Part shown: positions 6,604 to 9,241 of the stretch, piece after piece
Numbering within the stretch: the first letter of the stretch is position 1
Layout: the number at the start of each line of letters is the position of its first letter
NCBI GenBank assembly: GCA_023253245.1
Contig: JALRHB010000049.1
Span: forward strand, 1 to 9,241
Direction of reading: 5' to 3'
DNA length: 9,241 bases
Source of the DNA: Polynucleobacter sp.
Lineage (GTDB): Bacteria > Pseudomonadota > Gammaproteobacteria > Burkholderiales > Burkholderiaceae
Translations under genes and position numbers: made by a program
Notes under the pieces: model-generated
Told to the model about the DNA's origin: nothing
The model's input: the letters and a program-made list of their open reading frames with translations, nothing else
Databases searched by the model: none

Positions 6604-7470
6604 ATGTTTAGTTATCGACATGCTTTCCATGCGGGCAGTCATGCGGATATTCTGAAACACCTAACCCTTATACATTTGGTGGAGTACTTACAAGAAAAAC
6701 CGGTTGCTCTAACGATAGTAGACACCCACGCTGGCGCAGGAATTTATAGTTTGATTGATGGCTTTGCTAGCGTCAGCAAAGAGGCTGATGGAGGTATTTA
6801 TCGCTTGATGCAATACGCAGCAAACAATCCCATAAATCCAGGGCTACAAAACTACCTTTCAATAATTCAAGCGGAAAATTTGACAAAAGATCTGAGTGTC
6901 TACCCGGGTTCTCCGTTCATCCTAGCGCGCTTATTAAGAGCTCAGGATCGCTTGAAGCTTTTTGAACTTCACCCCAAAGAAATTGATATCCTACGCCACA
7001 ATATCAGCGAATTGAAACAAGCAAAACAGATTGATGTTTATGCGGTAGATAGTTTTTCTAGACTCAAAGGATTGCTGCCACCCCCGAGTAGGCGCGGTCT
7101 AGTATTGATCGACCCATCCTATGAAGATAAGCAAGACTATCATTCTCTAGGGAAGGCAATAGAGGAGGCTTTGCAGCGCTTTGCCACAGGTTGCTATGCG
7201 ATTTGGTACCCAGTTCTGTCCAGAAGAGAGTCAGCAGATCTACCAGAACGAATGAAAAAAATAGCTACTGCTTATAAACGCTCTTGGCTACAAGTTGAAC
7301 TGCGAGTTGAGAATGCTCCTAAAGAGCGACGTTTGCAAGCAAGTGGGATGTTCATCATCAATCCACCTTGGACTCTAGAAAAACAACTTACTGAAAGTCT
7401 GCCAATTCTTGTAAAGGCGCTAGGGCAAGATCACGGCGCGCAATATTTATTAAATAGTTTTGAGGCCTAA
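6604..7470 (+). CDS. rlmJ: 23S rRNA (adenine(2030)-N6)-methyltransferase RlmJ
   Basis: A 288-residue (E. coli RlmJ is about 280) S-adenosylmethionine-dependent enzyme that methylates N6 of A2030 in 23S rRNA. The start MFSYRHAFHAGSHADILKH (1-19) is the characteristic RlmJ N-terminus, which fixes the ATG at 6604 rather than the in-frame ATG at 6532 inside the PAP2 gene. AAGG at 6590-6593 is a suitable ribosome-binding site. The SAM-binding motif is VDTHAGAGIY (39-48). YPGSPF (100-105), ELHPKE (121-126) and the late NPPW also match E. coli RlmJ. The catalytic motif reads DPSY (170-173) where E. coli has DPPY; the essential Asp and Tyr are kept. It starts 2 bases after the PAP2 stop and is probably the last gene of the unit, though unrelated to envelope synthesis. 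Confidence 0.96.
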   Translation: MFSYRHAFHAGSHADILKHLTLIHLVEYLQEKPVALTIVDTHAGAGIYSLIDGFASVSKEADGGIYRLMQYAANNPINPGLQNYLSIIQAENLTKDLSVYPGSPFILARLLRAQDRLKLFELHPKEIDILRHNISELKQAKQIDVYAVDSFSRLKGLLPPPSRRGLVLIDPSYEDKQDYHSLGKAIEEALQRFATGCYAIWYPVLSRRESADLPERMKKIATAYKRSWLQVELRVENAPKERRLQASGMFIINPPWTLEKQLTESLPILVKALGQDHGAQYLLNSFEA

Positions 7471-7485
7471 AAGCCCCTCTATTTT
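7462..7485 (+). terminator. Weak candidate terminator at the end of rlmJ
   Basis: GAGGC (7462-7466) can pair with GCC plus TC (7473-7475 and 7478-7479) around a two-base C bulge, with a short A-rich loop, followed by TATTTT. The stem overlaps the rlmJ stop codon. The position is right for ending the five-gene unit, but the stem is short and bulged. Confidence 0.28.
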
Positions 7486-7558
7486 CGTAACAGGACTTAG
7501 CCTCGAGCCTAAATCAAGTTTTCATTAGGGCACATACACCCAATTCAAAAAGTTAGTG

Positions 7559-7581
7559 AAAAATGCTAGCGGAGTTTAGCA
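7559..7581 (-). terminator. Candidate Rho-independent terminator of the queD-tadA-ldcA unit
   Basis: Read on the minus strand, TGCTA (7581-7577) and TAGCA (7568-7564) form a perfect 5-bp stem with an 8-base loop, followed directly by five T (7563-7559). It begins 11 bases after the ldcA stop codon, as expected for a terminator. The stem is short and only moderately GC-rich, so it may be weak. Confidence 0.42.
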
Positions 7582-7592
7582 GGATGAATGCG

Positions 7593-8534
7593 TTACCAAG
7601 AAGACTTGATGCAAAAGCCTGATGCATCAAATTGAATATTTGCTTGCGCACCTATAGGCAAAGTCAACTTATCCGCTTGATGTCCAAAAGGCAGTCCAGT
7701 TAAAAGCGGAATATGAGAGGGCAAACGCTTGCGTATCGCCTCAAATGCGCTAGCTAAGTCATATCCCCTATCATTATCAAAAAGTCGATAAGCAGAAAAA
7801 CCACCCATTACAACAGCACTTTGATTTGCCAATATACCGGCATCCAATAATTGCATTAGCATTCGTTCAATACGATAAGGATGTTCATTGACATCCTCTA
7901 GAAATAAAATCCCATCTTGTGTTTGCTGTTGTGTTGGCAAATAAGGAGTGCCTACTAAGCCAGCAATTACTGTGAGATTACCGCCCCATAAGATCCCAGA
8001 TGATTGACCTTCTTTTTGCAAGGTATACTTCTGCGGCGCTTGAACATCACAATGAAGTTTTCGCTCATTTACCGCAGATTGAAAGTGTTGCCACATAAAT
8101 GCATTAGGTGAAGCACCATTACCGCCCTCACCCTGACAGGCAAAATCAAAATTAAGCATCGGTCCAGCCAGAGTAATAGCACCGGCCTTAGCTAACATAC
8201 CTATTTCAAATACTGTGAAATCGCTATGGCCACATATCTGCAAGCCATTATGTATTGCTTTTGCTATTCCATTCCAGTCAATATCTGGTAGCAAACGATG
8301 TAAGCCGTAACCACCACGCATCACTATCACCACAGTTTCTGGGGAGAGTTTGGCAAGCTGATTGATTTCGGCTAGACGTTGCTCATCAGAACCAGCAAAT
8401 CGCTGCTCCACTCGCGTGGTGCAATCAGTATTGAGAACATCAAAACCTTGTTGTTGTAACCACTCAATACCAAGCGAGGGGCTGCGCTGATCTAAACACG
8501 CGCCAGAGGGAGCAATCAAATGAATGCGCTTCAA
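7593..8534 (-). CDS. ldcA: Muramoyltetrapeptide (LD-)carboxypeptidase, peptidase family S66
   Basis: A 313-residue cytoplasmic serine peptidase that removes the terminal D-Ala from murein tetrapeptides during peptidoglycan recycling. It closely resembles E. coli LdcA throughout: HLIAPSG (5-11), ERFAG-like QRFAGSDEQRL (44-54), VMRGGYG (71-77), ICGHSDFT (100-107), GPML (124-127), WGGNL (183-187), LEDVNEHPYRIERML (212-226) and GLPFGH (280-285). The predicted S66 triad is Ser104, Glu217 and His285; Glu213 is the alternative acid. No signal peptide is present, as expected for a cytosolic recycling enzyme. The start is a TTG at 8534. It is supported by alignment with the E. coli N-terminus and by a strong Shine-Dalgarno, and it overlaps the tadA stop by 4 bases, which suggests translational coupling. 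Confidence 0.95.
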   Translation of the reverse strand: MKRIHLIAPSGACLDQRSPSLGIEWLQQQGFDVLNTDCTTRVEQRFAGSDEQRLAEINQLAKLSPETVVIVMRGGYGLHRLLPDIDWNGIAKAIHNGLQICGHSDFTVFEIGMLAKAGAITLAGPMLNFDFACQGEGGNGASPNAFMWQHFQSAVNERKLHCDVQAPQKYTLQKEGQSSGILWGGNLTVIAGLVGTPYLPTQQQTQDGILFLEDVNEHPYRIERMLMQLLDAGILANQSAVVMGGFSAYRLFDNDRGYDLASAFEAIRKRLPSHIPLLTGLPFGHQADKLTLPIGAQANIQFDASGFCIKSSW

Positions 8535-8986
8535 CGTCGCTCCTTAAAAAAATCACGTAATAATTGTCCGCACTCTTGCCCCAGCACACCGCCCTCCACT
8601 TGAGTATGGTGATTAATTCTTCTTTCTGAGAATACATCAAGGACGCTGCCTGCAGCACCAGTTTTAGGGTCGACAGCACCAAATACAACTCGGTCTACCC
8701 TTGCATGCAAGATAGCGCCGGCACACATTATGCAAGGCTCTAGGGTGACGTAAAGGGTGCTTCCGGGCAAACGATAATTGGAAATCGACTGTGCAGCAGA
8801 TCGAATAGCCATCATTTCAGCATGTGCGCTAGGATCACTATTGCTGATCGGCTGATTAAAACCGGCAGAGATTACCTGGCCATCACGAACCAGAACCGCC
8901 CCAACAGGAACCTCACCAGAAATGGCGGCCAGCTTGGCTTGCTCTATAGCTTGCTGCATAAATTGATGGTCAAGCTCTGCCTGCAT
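8531..8986 (-). CDS. tadA: tRNA-specific adenosine-34 deaminase TadA
   Basis: A 151-residue zinc deaminase that converts A34 to inosine in the anticodon of tRNA-Arg(ACG). The signature is complete: His55-Ala-Glu57 in SAHAEMMAIR (zinc ligand and proton-shuttle Glu) and Pro84-Cys85-x-x-Cys88 in LEPCIMCAGAI (two zinc Cys). Other TadA features are GEVPVGAVLV (24-33), NDPSAH-like NSDPSAH (49-55), RVVFGA (99-104) and DPKTGAAGS (106-114). The length is typical of bacterial TadA. The ATG at 8986 follows the queD stop by 15 bases and has only a weak GGA in front. The end overlaps the ldcA start in the sequence TTGA. Confidence 0.96.
   Translation of the reverse strand: MQAELDHQFMQQAIEQAKLAAISGEVPVGAVLVRDGQVISAGFNQPISNSDPSAHAEMMAIRSAAQSISNYRLPGSTLYVTLEPCIMCAGAILHARVDRVVFGAVDPKTGAAGSVLDVFSERRINHHTQVEGGVLGQECGQLLRDFFKERR
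8535..8545 (-). promoter_or_regulatory. Strong Shine-Dalgarno fixing the TTG start of ldcA
   Basis: On the minus strand AAGGAG (8545-8540) lies inside the last codons of tadA, 5 bases before the TTG at 8534. It is the best ribosome-binding site in the window and supports the non-ATG start. Confidence 0.75.
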
Positions 8987-9001
8987 GATCCAAATAAAAA
9001 A

Positions 9002-9241
9002 TTAAGAATGAGAGACATCCGCCCAGCAATTGGGCGTTTCGTATAAGCGAATTGATTCTAGTTTTAGGCGGCCATCAAATGCCTTTTCAAAAACAGGCTG
9101 CAATAATTTGAAAGCGGCACTGGCTAAATTTTCGACTGTTGGAACATGATCCAGCACCACGGTTTTATGATTTGGAATGGAGTTTAAATACTGCACCAAG
9201 TCAATATCCTCTTTGGCAACTAAGAATGCATGATCCCAAGG
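9002..9241 (-). CDS. queD: 6-carboxytetrahydropterin synthase QueD, C-terminal part, 5' end beyond right window edge
   Basis: The C-terminal 79 residues of a 6-pyruvoyl-tetrahydropterin synthase-family enzyme. In bacteria QueD makes 6-carboxy-tetrahydropterin from dihydroneopterin triphosphate on the route to preQ0 and queuosine. The fragment starts with WDHAFLV, whose Asp-His is the expected catalytic pair (codons 9235-9230), then has VPTVENLA, matching the family's PTxE motif, and IRLYETPNCWADV, whose Glu should anchor the pterin. The zinc-binding histidines and catalytic Cys would lie upstream, outside the window. A TTG at 9199 is an internal Leu codon, since conserved sequence continues in frame to the edge. 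Its neighbour tadA also acts on tRNA anticodons. A folate or biopterin role is possible but less likely. Confidence 0.82.
   Translation of the reverse strand, partial: PWDHAFLVAKEDIDLVQYLNSIPNHKTVVLDHVPTVENLASAAFKLLQPVFEKAFDGRLKLESIRLYETPNCWADVSHS

Noticed and set aside
9002..9199. Separate 65-residue protein starting at a TTG at 9199
   Set aside because: The frame stays open to the window edge and encodes further QueD sequence, including the catalytic Asp-His.
1..9241. CRISPR array, tRNA or rRNA gene, insertion sequence, phage, toxin-antitoxin or defence system
   Set aside because: No spaced direct repeats, cloverleaf sequences, transposase or integrase motifs, or defence-family proteins were seen on either strand. 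Nearly all bases belong to recognisable core or envelope genes.

Overview
The window looks like ordinary chromosomal DNA from a Gram-negative betaproteobacterium. Moderate GC content, AT-leaning codon use, tight gene packing and the protein sequences suggest Burkholderiaceae, plausibly Polynucleobacter or a close relative. This assignment is by recognition, not by database search. There are no rRNA or tRNA genes, insertion sequences, CRISPR arrays or prophage genes. No gene-free stretch exceeds about 125 bases.

Layout. (1) Positions 2-1063, plus strand: the C-terminal part of a P1B-type heavy-metal (probably Cu+) ATPase, cut by the left window edge. (2) Positions 1080-1874, minus strand: a predicted DUF3047 lipoprotein that converges on the ATPase gene. 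(3) Positions 1933-7470, plus strand: five closely spaced genes, probably one transcription unit. They are a GT39/PMT_2 (ArnT-like) membrane glycosyltransferase, a UPF0104/LPG_synthase_TM flippase-like membrane protein, a divergent GT9 (heptosyltransferase-like) glycosyltransferase, a PAP2 phosphatase, and the 23S rRNA m6A methyltransferase RlmJ. (4) Positions 7471-7592: a convergent intergenic region with candidate terminators for both sides. (5) Positions 9241-7593, minus strand: queD (cut by the right edge), tadA and ldcA, tightly spaced, with a 4-base overlap between tadA and ldcA.

How the genes may work together. GT39 enzymes take sugars from polyprenyl-phosphate on the periplasmic face. 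UPF0104 proteins are related to lipid-translocating membrane domains. GT9 enzymes add sugars in the cytoplasm to LPS-core-type acceptors. PAP2 enzymes dephosphorylate lipid phosphates or pyrophosphates such as undecaprenyl-PP. Together they suggest a small cell-envelope glycan or lipid-modification module. Its substrate cannot be read from sequence, and no polyprenyl-phosphate sugar-loading enzyme is in view. RlmJ is probably a housekeeping passenger. The minus-strand operon combines tRNA modification (QueD in queuosine synthesis, TadA in inosine-34 formation) with peptidoglycan recycling (LdcA).

I found no clearly new defence or mobile system. The points most worth a second look are the envelope module and its GT9 enzyme, where a Ser replaces the usual catalytic-region Asp.
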